Notes: generated from the sequence alone by a model not told the origin. Positions 9,939 through 19,307 are shown, counted from the first letter of the stretch. The stretch: DNA of 64,000 nucleotides from Deltaproteobacteria bacterium (GCA_024275015.1 JAJRZW010000008.1:1-64000); one strand, 5' to 3'. Made by a program: numbers and translations.

Positions 9939-11231
9939 ATGATCGTCCTCTACAATATGCTCCAGTTGCTTTTTATGTTCTTCTTCTGGCCGGTCGCGGT
10001 GGCGCTTACGCTCCGGTCCCGGAAATATCGCGGTCGCATCCTCCGGCGTCTGACCCGGGCCGGGCTGGTTGGGCTTGATCGCCTGCCGCCGGGGGGGAGA
10101 ATATGGATTCACGCCCTGTCAGTGGGGGAGGTGAAGAGTGTGGCCGCTTTTATTCCCCGTCTGCGCCGGGAGTTCCCCGACCATGTCCTGGTTCTGTCCC
10201 TGGCCACCGCCGCCGGTGAAAAACTGGCACGGGAGAATCTGGGTTGGATGGTTGACGCGATTATTCCCTTTCCCCTTGATTTTTATCCGGTGGTAAGACT
10301 CTGGATTGCGCGGGTCAATCCGGCGCTGTTTATCCAGGTCGAGACCGACTTCTGGCCGAATTTTCTTTATAGGTTGAAAAAACAGGGTGTCGCCGCCGTC
10401 CTGGTTAATGGTCGGATATCCGGGGCCTCCCTGCGCGGTTACCGTTACTTAAGGGGGAGGGTGGCCCGGCTTTTCGGGGCATATGGGGCGGTATGCGTCG
10501 CCAACGTTGATGATGCCGCGGCGTTTCTTGACCTGGGGGTGCCCCCGGACCGTATCCGGGTCAGCGGTAACCTGAAGTATGACGCCCCGGCCCCGGTATC
10601 GGGCGGGGGGCTGGCCCGGGTTCTGGCCGCCGCCCATGGCGAGGACAGGATATTTGTCGCCGCAAGTACCCATCGGGGTGAGGAGGAGATTGTCCTTGAG
10701 GTCTGCCGGCGGCTGCGGGCGCGATCCCTGCCGGTTTTTCTTCTTCTTGCCCCCCGTGATCCGGGCCGGGGGAGGGCGGTCGCGGCTCTGGCGGCGGACA
10801 TGGGCCTTTCCGTCTCCCTGCGCCGGGATAATGATCATTCCACCGCGGTGATGGTTCTTGACACCATCGGTGAACTGGCCGGGATTTTTTCCGTTGCGGA
10901 CATGGCCTTTATCGGCGGCAGTCTGGTGCCGCGGCGGGGGCATAACCCCCTTGAAGCCGCCGTTTGTGGAGTGCCGGTGCTTTTCGGTCCCTCCATGGAG
11001 GATTTTGCTGATATGGCCCGCGATCTTATCGCCGCCGGTGGCGGGTATGAGGTGGGCGGTATAGAGGGTTTTTTTAATCAGGCCCGGGAATGGCTGGAGG
11101 ATGATGCCCGTCGTCTTGAGGCCGGGGCGGCGGCGGTGGCAATGGTGGCGGCTAACGCCGGGGTCGGTAGGCGTATTGTCGCCCTGGTCCGGGAAATCAT
11201 GACCGCGGGGAGCGTCGATGGTGAAGCTTGA
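9939..11231 (+). CDS. waaA: 3-deoxy-D-manno-octulosonic acid (Kdo) transferase
   Basis: WaaA adds Kdo from CMP-Kdo to lipid IV-A at the cytoplasmic face of the inner membrane. The 430-residue protein starts with a single membrane anchor (LYNMLQLLFMFFFWPVAVAL). It carries HALSVGEVKS, whose glutamate is the catalytic base, and VETDFWPNFL, followed by a GT-B second half with GGSLVPRRGHNPLEAA. ATG at 9939 has CCGGA upstream; longer readings would run into the MITE at 9566-9754. Its end overlaps the lpxK start by 14 bp, indicating translational coupling. Confidence 0.95.
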   Translation: MIVLYNMLQLLFMFFFWPVAVALTLRSRKYRGRILRRLTRAGLVGLDRLPPGGRIWIHALSVGEVKSVAAFIPRLRREFPDHVLVLSLATAAGEKLARENLGWMVDAIIPFPLDFYPVVRLWIARVNPALFIQVETDFWPNFLYRLKKQGVAAVLVNGRISGASLRGYRYLRGRVARLFGAYGAVCVANVDDAAAFLDLGVPPDRIRVSGNLKYDAPAPVSGGGLARVLAAAHGEDRIFVAASTHRGEEEIVLEVCRRLRARSLPVFLLLAPRDPGRGRAVAALAADMGLSVSLRRDNDHSTAVMVLDTIGELAGIFSVADMAFIGGSLVPRRGHNPLEAAVCGVPVLFGPSMEDFADMARDLIAAGGGYEVGGIEGFFNQAREWLEDDARRLEAGAAAVAMVAANAGVGRRIVALVREIMTAGSVDGEA

Positions 11232-12300
11232 AACAGCGCAGAAGATATTCTCTCCCCTGCTTTTACCCCTTGCCCGGATCTACGGTCTGGTGATGAGGCT
11301 CCGGGCCCTTGCCTTCAGCCGGGGGGTTTTTGTCGGCAGAAGGGTTGCGGTGCCGGTGATCTGTGTTGGCAATATCACCTGCGGCGGCAGCGGCAAGACC
11401 CCGGTTACCCGTCACCTGTGCGAGTTTATCCAGACCCTTGGGCGGCGGCCGGCGATTGTCAGCCGTGGCTATCGGGGCCGGGCCGGGGGCAGGGTCAATC
11501 TGGTTTCCGACGGACTTGAGGTAAAGTTGTCGGTGGGTATGGCCGGGGATGAGCCGTTGATGCTGGCCCGGGCCCTGCCCGGGGTGCCGGTGATCACCAG
11601 TCGCAGGCGTTATGACGGCGCCGCCTTTGCCGTGGACGAGCTTTCCGCTGACATTGTTGTTCTTGACGACGGCTTTCAGCATCTTTCCCTGGCCCGGGAT
11701 CTTGACCTTGTTCTCTTTGCCGCCACTACCCTTGCCGGAAACGGCCGTCTCCTGCCCGCCGGTATCCTCAGAGAGGGGGAGGACGCCCTTGCCCGGGCCC
11801 ACGCCTTCATTATTACCGGTGTCGGCGATAGGCGCGCGGATATTGAGATGTTTAAACTCCGGCTTGAACGCCGTTTTCCCGGCCGGCCGGTGTTTTTATT
11901 CGGGCTTGGACTTGACGGCTTTGTCGATTCCAGTGGTAACAGTAATGCCGCCCCTGAACCGGGGACTAAGGTGTTCGCTTTCTGCGGTCTTGCCGACCCC
12001 GTCGGTTTTCGCCGGAGTCTTATTGACGCGGGGCTTGACCCTGTCGGCTTTCGCGCCTTTGCTGATCATTACCAATATACACCTGCCGATTTTGGCCGTC
12101 TTGAGGCCGAGGCGACAAGCCTGGGCGCCCGGATTCTGGTTACCACAGAAAAGGATATGGTCAAGATCGCCGGGATTGTTTCCAGCCGAGGGCGGGCGGC
12201 GGTGAGAAGGATTCCTCTCCTCGCCCTTTTGATCAAGGTCGTTCCTGATCCCGCCTTTGCCACTTTTATCCACGATCGTATTGGGGGGAGGATGGGTTGA
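11218..12300 (+). CDS. lpxK: tetraacyldisaccharide 4'-kinase LpxK
   Basis: LpxK phosphorylates the 4' position of the lipid A disaccharide. The 360-residue protein has an N-terminal membrane-associated helix and the Walker A motif GNITCGGSGKTPVTRHL (about residues 44-60). It also has SRGYRG, the second conserved DDGFQH motif, and TTEKDMVKI near the C-terminus, all typical of the family. It overlaps waaA, so the two lipid A/Kdo genes form an operon. A weak U-rich hairpin (CTCCT...GGGGAG then T-rich) follows at about 12315. Confidence 0.95.
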   Translation: MVKLETAQKIFSPLLLPLARIYGLVMRLRALAFSRGVFVGRRVAVPVICVGNITCGGSGKTPVTRHLCEFIQTLGRRPAIVSRGYRGRAGGRVNLVSDGLEVKLSVGMAGDEPLMLARALPGVPVITSRRRYDGAAFAVDELSADIVVLDDGFQHLSLARDLDLVLFAATTLAGNGRLLPAGILREGEDALARAHAFIITGVGDRRADIEMFKLRLERRFPGRPVFLFGLGLDGFVDSSGNSNAAPEPGTKVFAFCGLADPVGFRRSLIDAGLDPVGFRAFADHYQYTPADFGRLEAEATSLGARILVTTEKDMVKIAGIVSSRGRAAVRRIPLLALLIKVVPDPAFATFIHDRIGGRMG

Positions 12301-12535
12301 TATTGTTGTGTTTTCTCCTCTTTGGGGGAGATGTGTGCTTTTTCTGCAACGGGATTGTTGGAATGCGCAGGCAGGGTTTGTGATGTTTAAATGACGTGAT
12401 TGCAGGCAGTTGGTTGTTGTTGTGGGTTTTTGCTGGACGATGGCCTGTCTTTTGCATCAATATTAAAGCGTTGTTTTGTGCTGATCATACGGCAGCCTGT
12501 GTCTGCCCCCCCTTTTTTTTGCTACTGTGAGCGCG

Positions 12536-13558
12536 ATGAAAAATATGCTTAAAAAATACGAACCGAATCAATACACTCTGGCCCGTGAGGTGAGTTGTTC
12601 GGGCATCGGTCTTCACACCGGACGAACCATCAGGATGCTCATGCAGCCGGCGCCGGAAAATACCGGGGTGGTTTTCTATCGCAGCGATATTGATCCCGAT
12701 ATGCCTGTTCCGGCCCTGGTCGAAAGTGTGGTCGATACCAGGCTTGCCACTACCATTGGTTGTGGTGATGCCCGAATTTCCACCACTGAACATCTTCTTG
12801 CCGCCCTGCGTAGTATCGGGGTTGACAATGTCCGTATTGATATCGACGGCCCCGAGGTCCCGATAATGGACGGCAGCGCTGGTCCTTTTGTCTTTCTGCT
12901 GAAGAAAAAGGCCGGGGTGAGAAAACAGAAAAATTTCCGTCGGCTGATCAAGGTCACCCGTGAAATTGCCTGGGACGACGGCGACACCTGTATTCGGATT
13001 TTTCCCCATGAGGGGTTCAAGGTTACCTGCGAAATAGAGTTTAATCACAATCTGATTCGTAGTCAGTCATATAGTCTTGACGTTAACGGCGTGAGCTTTG
13101 CAAAAGAGATATCCCGGGCCCGAACCTTTGGTTTCATTGAGGATATTGAGACCCTGCAGGCCAACGGTCTTGCCCTTGGCGGTTCCCTTGATAACGCGGT
13201 GGTTGTCGGTCCTGATAGGGTTTTGAATGCCGGCGGTCTTCGTTTTGACGATGAATTCGTTCGTCACAAGGCCCTTGACCTCATTGGTGACCTTTCTCTT
13301 TTAGGCGCTCCTCTTCTGGGGCATGTGGTGGCAAAAAAGAGTGGCCATGGTCAGCATCTTGCCTTCATGAAGGAGATGGCGGCGGCTGGAAATTGCTGGG
13401 AATACCTTGAGTTCGCCCGTAATCGTCAGGGAAATATTCTGACCCGGGCGATTAAGAACAGTAGTCGAGCTGCCGGTAATGTGGTGGTTCCCTTCTTTGT
13501 CCCCGGTCGTCCAGCCATGGGTCAGAACGCAGTTCCAGCGGTGGGGCAGAATTTGTAG
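12536..13558 (+). CDS. lpxC: UDP-3-O-acyl-N-acetylglucosamine deacetylase LpxC
   Basis: LpxC is the zinc deacetylase that commits UDP-acyl-GlcNAc to lipid A. Zinc-ligand motifs are present: TEHLLAAL in the first half and RHKALDLIGDL in the second. Family signatures SCSGIGLHTGR near the N-terminus and IMDGSAGPF are also seen. At 340 residues it is longer than the usual roughly 305, with a C-terminal tail rich in Pro, Val and Asn that I do not recognise. ATG 12536 was chosen; ATG 12545 is also possible. The stop is a TAG, followed 43 bp later by a terminator, showing that TAG acts as a genuine stop in this genome. Confidence 0.94.
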   Translation: MKNMLKKYEPNQYTLAREVSCSGIGLHTGRTIRMLMQPAPENTGVVFYRSDIDPDMPVPALVESVVDTRLATTIGCGDARISTTEHLLAALRSIGVDNVRIDIDGPEVPIMDGSAGPFVFLLKKKAGVRKQKNFRRLIKVTREIAWDDGDTCIRIFPHEGFKVTCEIEFNHNLIRSQSYSLDVNGVSFAKEISRARTFGFIEDIETLQANGLALGGSLDNAVVVGPDRVLNAGGLRFDDEFVRHKALDLIGDLSLLGAPLLGHVVAKKSGHGQHLAFMKEMAAAGNCWEYLEFARNRQGNILTRAIKNSSRAAGNVVVPFFVPGRPAMGQNAVPAVGQNL

Positions 13559-13600
13559 GTAATATTTCCGGCCATAGTTCGCCGTAGTTCGTAGAGAGAT

Positions 13601-13628
13601 AAACCCGGTTCTATACCGGGTTTTTTTA
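13601..13628 (+). terminator. intrinsic terminator after lpxC
   Basis: AAACCCGG (13601-13608) pairs with CCGGGTTT (13617-13624) around a TTCTATA-type loop, with a run of seven T after the stem. It lies 43 bp beyond the lpxC stop. Confidence 0.88.
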
Positions 13629-13715
13629 TTGGCATGACCGGGGGTAGGGTTTATTGTTTCCTCGTGTTTATGGCGAGGTACAGGTAGAACATTACTTTTC
13701 ACAGGATCATCCAAT

Positions 13716-14531
13716 ATGGATATCAACGGTAAAATAGGTTTTCTTGGCGGCGGCCGGATGGCCGAGGCCCTTATCAAGGGGATAGTCGTCGCCGGTCTGG
13801 TGGCCGCGGATCAGGTTGTGGTTAATGAGCCTCTGGCGGCGAGGAGGGAATATCTATCCGGCGAATACGGGGTCGTAAGCGTGGCGGCGGCGGATGAGTT
13901 ATGGTCGTGCGGGACGATTGTTCTCGCGGTAAAACCCCAGATCATGCCCCGGCTGTTACGCGATTATGCCGATAATCTCGACTCGTCCCACCTGTTGATC
14001 TCCATTGCCGCCGGGATCAGTATCGCGGTCATGGCCGGGTGCCTTGACGGTCGGGGGTGCCGGATAATTCGGGTGATGCCCAACACCCCGGCCCTGGTTC
14101 TTGAAGGGGCGGCGGCCATAAGCGGCGCCTCCGGGGTCGGCAATGATGATCTTGAGACGGCCCGGATGATTTTTTCCGCCGTGGGCCGGGTGGTGGTGGT
14201 TGATGAGGGCTGTCTTGACGCGGTCACCGGCCTGAGTGGCAGCGGCCCGGCCTATGTCTTTGCCTTTATGGAGGCGATGGTTGACGCCGGGGTGAAGATG
14301 GGGCTGGCCCGGGAGGCGGCGGCTGAACTTACAGTGCAGACGGTCATCGGCAGTGCCAGACTGGCACAGGAAAAGGGGATGGATTTCTATCAGCTCAAGT
14401 CCATGGTTACCTCTCCCGGCGGTACTACTATTGCAGGTCTTGCAGAGATGTCCCGGGCCGGATTCGCCGGAACGGTTATTGACGCGGTCGAGGCCGCAAC
14501 CCTGCGCTCCGAAGAGCTTGGGCGGGGGTAG
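13716..14531 (+). CDS. proC: pyrroline-5-carboxylate reductase
   Basis: ProC carries out the last step of proline synthesis with NAD(P)H. The 271-residue product starts with the Rossmann motif GFLGGGRMAEALIKG and contains VMPNTPALVLEGA and AVTGLSGSGPAYVFAF, followed by the TSPGGTTIAGL signature, all diagnostic. The gene ends in TAG, four bases before the ATG of the nadK reading frame, so the two are probably co-transcribed. Confidence 0.95.
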   Translation: MDINGKIGFLGGGRMAEALIKGIVVAGLVAADQVVVNEPLAARREYLSGEYGVVSVAAADELWSCGTIVLAVKPQIMPRLLRDYADNLDSSHLLISIAAGISIAVMAGCLDGRGCRIIRVMPNTPALVLEGAAAISGASGVGNDDLETARMIFSAVGRVVVVDEGCLDAVTGLSGSGPAYVFAFMEAMVDAGVKMGLAREAAAELTVQTVIGSARLAQEKGMDFYQLKSMVTSPGGTTIAGLAEMSRAGFAGTVIDAVEAATLRSEELGRG

Positions 14532-14535
14532 TGCC

Positions 14536-14982
14536 ATGCGGGTACGGAAGGCCGGTATAATCCTGCGCCGGGACAGTGAAGAGCCGCGTATGGTCGCTGC
14601 TGAACTTTCGCAATGGTTTGCCGAACGCGGAATCTCCGCGGTGGTTGACTGGATTGATCCCGACCTCGATCTCCTGGTGATACTCGGAGGGGACGGCACT
14701 CTGTTGCATGTGGCCGATCGCGCCAGCGAGTTTGAGATTCCGGTCCTGGGGATTAACCTTGGTGATCTCGGTTTTCTGACCGAGGTTGAGGTGGCCGACC
14801 GCCTGACCGCGCTTGAGAATATCCTTGCCGGGTCGCTGGTGATCGAGGAACGCCTGATGCTCAAGGCCAGGGTTTGCGCTCCCGGGGGTAACGGCGCCTG
14901 GCGGCCGGCCTTGAATGATGTGGTCATCAGCCGGGGTAGTCTTGACCGTCTGCCCCGGCTTGCGGTCTGGGCCGACGACTAG
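14536..14982 (+). pseudogene. nadK: NAD kinase, N-terminal piece ending at an in-frame amber codon
   Basis: NAD kinase makes NADP from NAD. This piece contains the catalytic/phosphate-binding motif ILGGDGTLLHVA at about residue 50-61 and the following NLGDLGFLTEV block. Reading stops at TAG 14980-14982 after VWADD. The frame continues without a gap into the rest of a normal NAD kinase, and relatives usually have a glutamate or similar residue at this point, so TAG probably replaces GAG. If real, the truncated protein lacks the nucleotide-binding C-terminal domain and would be inactive. nadK is normally essential, so read-through, a second copy or a sequence error must be considered. Confidence 0.85.
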
Positions 14983-15357
14983 CTTATCACCGCTTACCGC
15001 GCCGATGGTCTGATCGTTGCCACTCCCACCGGTTCCACTGCCTATAACCTGTCGGCGGGGGGGCCTATTGTCCGGCCCGGTCTTGATACCCTGTTGGTTA
15101 CCCCCATCTGTCCCTTCATGCTTGAGACCCGGCCGGTGCTTTTGCCGCCCGAGGTGGTCTTGAGGATTGAGATCAGTGGCCGTGGCGATAAGGTCGGGGT
15201 GATTGTTGATGGCCAGTCCAGCTTTAGTCTGGCCCCGGGTGAGGTGCTTGAGGTAAGGGCTGCGGAAAAAAGGCTGAGGCTGGTAAGTTCACCACGCCGC
15301 GGCTATTTTGAGATTCTCAGGGCTAAACTCAATTGGGGCGGGGTCAACGGCGGTTAA
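14983..15357 (+). pseudogene. nadK: NAD kinase, C-terminal piece downstream of the amber codon
   Basis: The frame starting directly after TAG 14980-14982 gives [19 protein letters not shown] followed by [11 protein letters not shown], the most conserved NAD kinase motif. The usual beta-sandwich C-terminal domain follows, ending at TAA 15355-15357. Together the two pieces make 273 codons, a normal full length. There is no start codon with a ribosome-binding site near the beginning of this piece, so independent translation of an active product is unlikely. Confidence 0.82.
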
Positions 15358-15407
15358 CATCCCGTGAAGAAACCCGAATCCGAGCGGCTGTAAAGCCCGC
15401 TACGCCA

Positions 15408-15746
15408 TCAATCTTCGACAAATTCGGGGTCGATTGTCTTTTTCAGCTCTTTTTTTTCCCTTTCCATTGCGGCGCTGCCTGCGGCTATGGCCTCATTCAG
15501 GTCCTTTTTTTTCTCGTTCAGGTACTCTTGGCCACGATCCATCAGGTCTCTGCCCTTTTTCTTGATATCATCGCCGTTTTCATCATATCTGTCTTGGAGT
15601 TCATCAAGAAATTTTTCTCCGAGATTGCCTAAAATTCTGCGGTTTTCCCGGCCGGTCTTCGGGGTGGTGAGAAAGGTGAAGGCGGCACCGGCAATGGCTC
15701 CGGCGACAAAGGCGGTGAATCTTCCCGATGTGTATCTCTCTGCCAT
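15408..15746 (-). CDS. YtxH-domain small membrane-anchored protein
   Basis: The product is 112 residues long. The first 30 hold one membrane segment (FVAGAIAGAAFTFLTTPKTG), the classic start of YtxH/gas-vesicle-GvpP-like stress proteins. A highly charged amphipathic helix (KKKGRDLMDRGQEYLNEKKK) follows and ends in acidic residues. The function in this family is unknown; cell-envelope or stress roles are usually guessed. It begins 3 bp after the stop of the DUF948 gene, so they form a two-gene unit. Confidence 0.75.
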   Translation of the reverse strand: MAERYTSGRFTAFVAGAIAGAAFTFLTTPKTGRENRRILGNLGEKFLDELQDRYDENGDDIKKKGRDLMDRGQEYLNEKKKDLNEAIAAGSAAMEREKKELKKTIDPEFVED

Positions 15747-15748
15747 AT

Positions 15749-16150
15749 CTATTCCTCCCGCTGGTCTTTTTTTCTCCTGCCTCGGCCGATGACATCCAGA
15801 AAAGCCCTGATCCCAGTGCCGATGCTACCGGCCTGGATCACCCAGGGTGCAAGCGCCCTTTTGATCATTGCCCCGGTATCGGCCAGATGGTCTCCGGCGA
15901 CCCGGGCCCGGCTTATTGCCTGGTCGAGGCCGGTCAGACGGTGGTTCAGGCTTTCCGCCAGGCTCGCGAGTTCGTCGGCGCTGTTGCCGAGTTTTTTTAT
16001 CGCCGCCGGCAGTTCTTCCTCAAGACGGGACAGTAATCCCTCCGCCTTTTTCAGGGTACGGCGCAGCTGGATAAAAAGGGGCGTCAGGGCCACGGTCAGG
16101 GCGACAACCAGCAGGGTCAGGGCCAGGGTTAATACCGGTTCAGGATTCAT
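15749..16150 (-). CDS. DUF948-type membrane protein
   Basis: The product of about 133 residues has an N-terminal transmembrane helix (VLTLALTLLVVALTVALTP) and then a long coiled-coil-like helix with heptad leucines (LIQ..LKKAEGLLSRLEEEL). This matches the DUF948 family often paired with YtxH proteins. I chose ATG 16150; the reading frame extends to a TTG at 16258, but that extra part is low-complexity (Pro/Asn/Lys) and untypical. It ends in TAG three bases before the YtxH start. Confidence 0.65.
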   Translation of the reverse strand: MNPEPVLTLALTLLVVALTVALTPLFIQLRRTLKKAEGLLSRLEEELPAAIKKLGNSADELASLAESLNHRLTGLDQAISRARVAGDHLADTGAMIKRALAPWVIQAGSIGTGIRAFLDVIGRGRRKKDQREE

Positions 16151-16263
16151 GGTTTTGGGTTTATGCGGGTTGATGGGTTCACGGTTCAGCGGTTTTGTCG
16201 CTCCCGTTTCTTTGTCACTTGATCGCTGTTCTGAGTTTTTGACGTCTTCTGTCGTCAATCAAT

Positions 16264-16452
16264 GATCAAGTCGTAACAATTCCCCGCTCCGGCTGAAAAC
16301 GACGATTTTCTGGCACCGGGCGGCGGGCTGCTGAAATCCCGAACTCGGGCTATGATCTCAAACATGCGGGATTTTTTAACCCACCCCGTCGCCCGTCGCT
16401 TTTTCCGAAAATCGCCGAAGACGCCTCCGCGGGAACTTGTTACAAGACCATC
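16264..16452. repeat. family B MITE-like element, copy B2
   Basis: This is a full 189-bp copy with ends GATCAAGTCGTAACAA and TTGTTACAAGACCATC. It is flanked by AATCAAT on the left and AATTAAT on the right (6 of 7 identical), consistent with a 7-bp target-site duplication. It fills the gap between the DUF948 and NtrC-type genes. Confidence 0.85.
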
Positions 16453-16494
16453 AATTAATACGACATGAATAAAAAATCAGCCACGGCGACTGAT

Positions 16495-17883
16495 TTAGCC
16501 GTTTTTCCTGGCGATACGATATTTTTTCATTTTGTACTGTAACAGGCTTTTGGTGATTCCCAGTTTCTCGGCGGCATGGGCCTGTACCTGTCCGGAATCC
16601 TTGAGGGCTGATTTTATCATTTTTTTCTCAATGGTGTCGAGGATGTCGGGCAGACGCCCGGAAAGGGTACCGAGAATATCGTCGTTTATCTCCGGGGTCT
16701 TGTCACTGTTTTCTTTGCCACCCTCTTCGGGGATGACATCGTCAATTTCTATACTGCTGTTGTTGCAGAGTATTGCCGCGCGTTCAATGGTGTTTTCCAG
16801 CTCGCGGATGTTTCCTTCCCATGACCGTGTTGTCATGTTTCTCAACGCCGCGTGGGTTATCTTGAGGTCGGGCATATTGAGGCGCTCGGAGAATTTGCCG
16901 ATGAAGTGGTCGACGAGAATGGGGATGTCGTCGCGTCTTTCCCGCAGAGGCGGAAGATGAATATTGAGGACGTTCAAACGGTAGAACAGGTCTTCACGGA
17001 AATTGCCCCGGCCGACCTCGTCTTTCAGCTCACGGTTGGTGGCGGCGACGATCCTGACGTCGACCTCTATAGTCTGGGTTCCGCCGACCCGCTCAAAGTT
17101 TTTTTCCTGCAGGACCCGGAGTAATTTGGGTTGCAGGGTCATGGGCATTTCGCCGATTTCATCCAGGAAGATGGTGCCGTGATCGGCCAGTTCGAAACGG
17201 CCTTTACGCAGGGCGGTGGCCCCGGTAAAGGCCCCTCTTTCATGTCCGAACAGTTCTGATTCAAGGAGTTGTTCCGGCAGTCCGGCACAGTTTATCGAGA
17301 TGATCGGCCCCTCGCGCCGGGGACTGTTGAAGTGGATGGCGCGGGCGACCAGCTCTTTGCCGGTGCCGCTCTCACCGCTCACCAGGACAGAGGCGTTGGT
17401 GGGCGCGACCTTTTCAATCAGGTTGTAAATCTCCTGCATTCGGCGGTTCTTGCCGATCATGTTGGCAAAACTGTAGCGGCCGCTTACCTCTTTTTTCAGA
17501 CGATAATTTTCTTTTAAGAGCTGGTAGTGATCCACCGCTTTTTTGACGTTGACCAGAACCTCCTCGTTGCTGAAGGGTTTGGTGAGATAATTAAAGGCCC
17601 CGGCCTGCATTGCCGTCACCGCCTTGTCGACATCGCCGAAGGCGGTGATCATGATTACCGGCAGTTCCGGGTTGTATTTCTTAATATCCCGCAACAGGCT
17701 CATGCCGTCGCGCCCTGGCATCCGCATGTCGGTAATCACCAGATCAAGGTCACTCTCCTTGACGATATCCATGGTGCCGTCGGCGCTTTCCGCGGTCATG
17801 ACCTTATAACCTTCCTCACCGATAAGTTCCGAGAGGATCAGGCGGTAATTGGGCTCATCGTCAACAACGAGGACAGCGTGCAT
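16495..17883 (-). CDS. NtrC-family sigma-54-dependent response regulator
   Basis: This 462-residue DNA-binding activator has three domains. The receiver domain (about 1-120) has acidic pocket VVDDE and phospho-acceptor Asp in VITDMRMPG. The AAA+ sigma-54 interaction domain (about 145-380) has Walker A GESGTGKE, the intact GAFTGA loop that touches sigma-54, and Walker B FLDEIGEM. A C-terminal Fis-type helix-turn-helix follows (HAAEKLGITKSLLQYKMKKY). ATG 17883 has AGGAAC upstream; the longer frame is not protein-like. The sensor-like gene directly upstream on the same strand is the likely partner. Confidence 0.9.
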   Translation of the reverse strand: MHAVLVVDDEPNYRLILSELIGEEGYKVMTAESADGTMDIVKESDLDLVITDMRMPGRDGMSLLRDIKKYNPELPVIMITAFGDVDKAVTAMQAGAFNYLTKPFSNEEVLVNVKKAVDHYQLLKENYRLKKEVSGRYSFANMIGKNRRMQEIYNLIEKVAPTNASVLVSGESGTGKELVARAIHFNSPRREGPIISINCAGLPEQLLESELFGHERGAFTGATALRKGRFELADHGTIFLDEIGEMPMTLQPKLLRVLQEKNFERVGGTQTIEVDVRIVAATNRELKDEVGRGNFREDLFYRLNVLNIHLPPLRERRDDIPILVDHFIGKFSERLNMPDLKITHAALRNMTTRSWEGNIRELENTIERAAILCNNSSIEIDDVIPEEGGKENSDKTPEINDDILGTLSGRLPDILDTIEKKMIKSALKDSGQVQAHAAEKLGITKSLLQYKMKKYRIARKNG

Positions 17884-18038
17884 GTTCTGTTCCTGTGATT
17901 TAAAGACGCGGTTAAGCCGACAAGTGCCGGCAGAGTTGGTATTATAGCCGGGGTAACAAGTGTTGTCAGGCCTTTCTTGGAGACTCGGTTTTGTCCCGGG
18001 AAAGGAAACGTCGACGTTGGCGTTTTTCGTGCCGTTTT

Positions 18039-19307
18039 TCAACGATCTGCCAGGGGGAGCTTGACAATAAAGGTCGCCCCCTGTTCGGGGGCTGAAATTA
18101 CCTCTATGCTGCCGCCGACCTCCTCTACGCTACGCTGGCACATATACAGTCCCAGACCAGTGCCGGTGGGGCCATCTTTCTGTCTGAATACATCTTCTCC
18201 CCGGCTTCTGGGCTTGGAGGTGAACAGGGGATCGAATATTCGTTTAATATTGTCGGGGCTTATGCCGCAGCCATTGTCGGCGACTATGAGCCGGGCGGTG
18301 CCGTTGTCTCTGCTGGTTTCGATCCGTATGGTTGGGGACTTGTGTCCGTGCATGGCGTCGATGGCGTTGCCGACCAGGTTTGAGAACACCTGGGCCATCT
18401 CCCCGGGCACTACCCTGGTGGGCAGGGGGGAGGGGGTGAGGTTTATTTCTTTTTTGAGCTTATGTTTGAAAAAGAGATCAGACTCAAGGAAGTTCATCTC
18501 CTCTCTTATCAGCTCGTTTAAGTCCACTACCTTTATTTCCTGATTATGTCCCTGATGGCTGCGTGCCATCATCATGTTGATCATCTGGGTCAGCCTTACA
18601 GCGCCGAGATCAATGATTTCAAGGGAGCGGATTATGCATTCGAGGGGATTGACGACGTTGGCGCCGTTTTGATCCGCGGCGTTCCTGGTCACTGATCTTA
18701 CCGTTGCCAGGGCGGTATGGGAGCCGGCACGGATGGCAGTAAGCGGACTCTTCATGTTGTGGACAATTCCCTGAATGAGCTGGCCGAACGCGGCCTGTCG
18801 TTCCGCTTTTATCAGCTCTTTTGATTCCTCGGAGATTATCTGTCTCAGATTTTCGTTATATATTCGCAGACGATCCTGGACCCTTTTCAGCTCGAGATGG
18901 GTGCTTACCCGGGCCAGGACCTCGGCTTCGTGGAAGGGTTTGGTCAGGTAGTCAACCGCGCCGCATCTGAAGCCTTCAAGCAGATTTTCGGGATCGTTCA
19001 AGGCGGTGATGAAAATAATCGGAGTCTGGGAGGTGGCCTCGTTAAGCCTTAGCTGCCGGCAGACCTCGTAGCCGTTGATCCCGGGCATGACAATGTCCAG
19101 GAGGATGAGGTCGGGGACCAGGAGGTCGACAAAGCGCAGGGTCTCTTCGCCGCTGCCGGTCTCGTGGAGGATATAGCCCTGTTCCGCCAGAATGGCGGCC
19201 AGTACCAGGCGGTTGGTGATCTCATCGTCAACGATCAGCACCTGGGGGTGGTAATTCCGGTCGTCGTTGATAGTCAGATCGTTGGCGGTATTTGTCGATA
19301 TTGTCAT
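18039..19307 (-). CDS. response regulator/histidine kinase hybrid (REC-HisKA-HATPase)
   Basis: In this 422-residue cytoplasmic protein a receiver domain comes first (IVDDE; phospho-Asp in LILLDIVMPG, about residue 70). A linker helix and a kinase follow, whose H-box is GQLIQGIVHNMKSPLTAIRA. The ATPase domain has N-box LVGNAIDAM, G1 VADNGCGI and G2 GTGLGLY. There is no membrane segment, so input is probably through the receiver or a soluble partner. It lies 155 bp upstream of the NtrC-type regulator on the same strand and probably phosphorylates it. Confidence 0.88.
   Translation of the reverse strand: MTISTNTANDLTINDDRNYHPQVLIVDDEITNRLVLAAILAEQGYILHETGSGEETLRFVDLLVPDLILLDIVMPGINGYEVCRQLRLNEATSQTPIIFITALNDPENLLEGFRCGAVDYLTKPFHEAEVLARVSTHLELKRVQDRLRIYNENLRQIISEESKELIKAERQAAFGQLIQGIVHNMKSPLTAIRAGSHTALATVRSVTRNAADQNGANVVNPLECIIRSLEIIDLGAVRLTQMINMMMARSHQGHNQEIKVVDLNELIREEMNFLESDLFFKHKLKKEINLTPSPLPTRVVPGEMAQVFSNLVGNAIDAMHGHKSPTIRIETSRDNGTARLIVADNGCGISPDNIKRIFDPLFTSKPRSRGEDVFRQKDGPTGTGLGLYMCQRSVEEVGGSIEVISAPEQGATFIVKLPLADR

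Noticed and set aside
13556-13600. Read-through extension of LpxC past its TAG
   Set aside because: The following codons reach another TAG after about 12 residues and show no LpxC similarity. A terminator follows.
5214-14982. Wholesale reassignment of TAG to an amino acid (e.g. glutamate or pyrrolysine)
   Set aside because: TAG ends proC, lpxC, the DUF948 gene and the second permease gene at sensible places, in some cases just before the next start or terminator. Only two interrupting TAGs are seen, both explained by a single GAG change.
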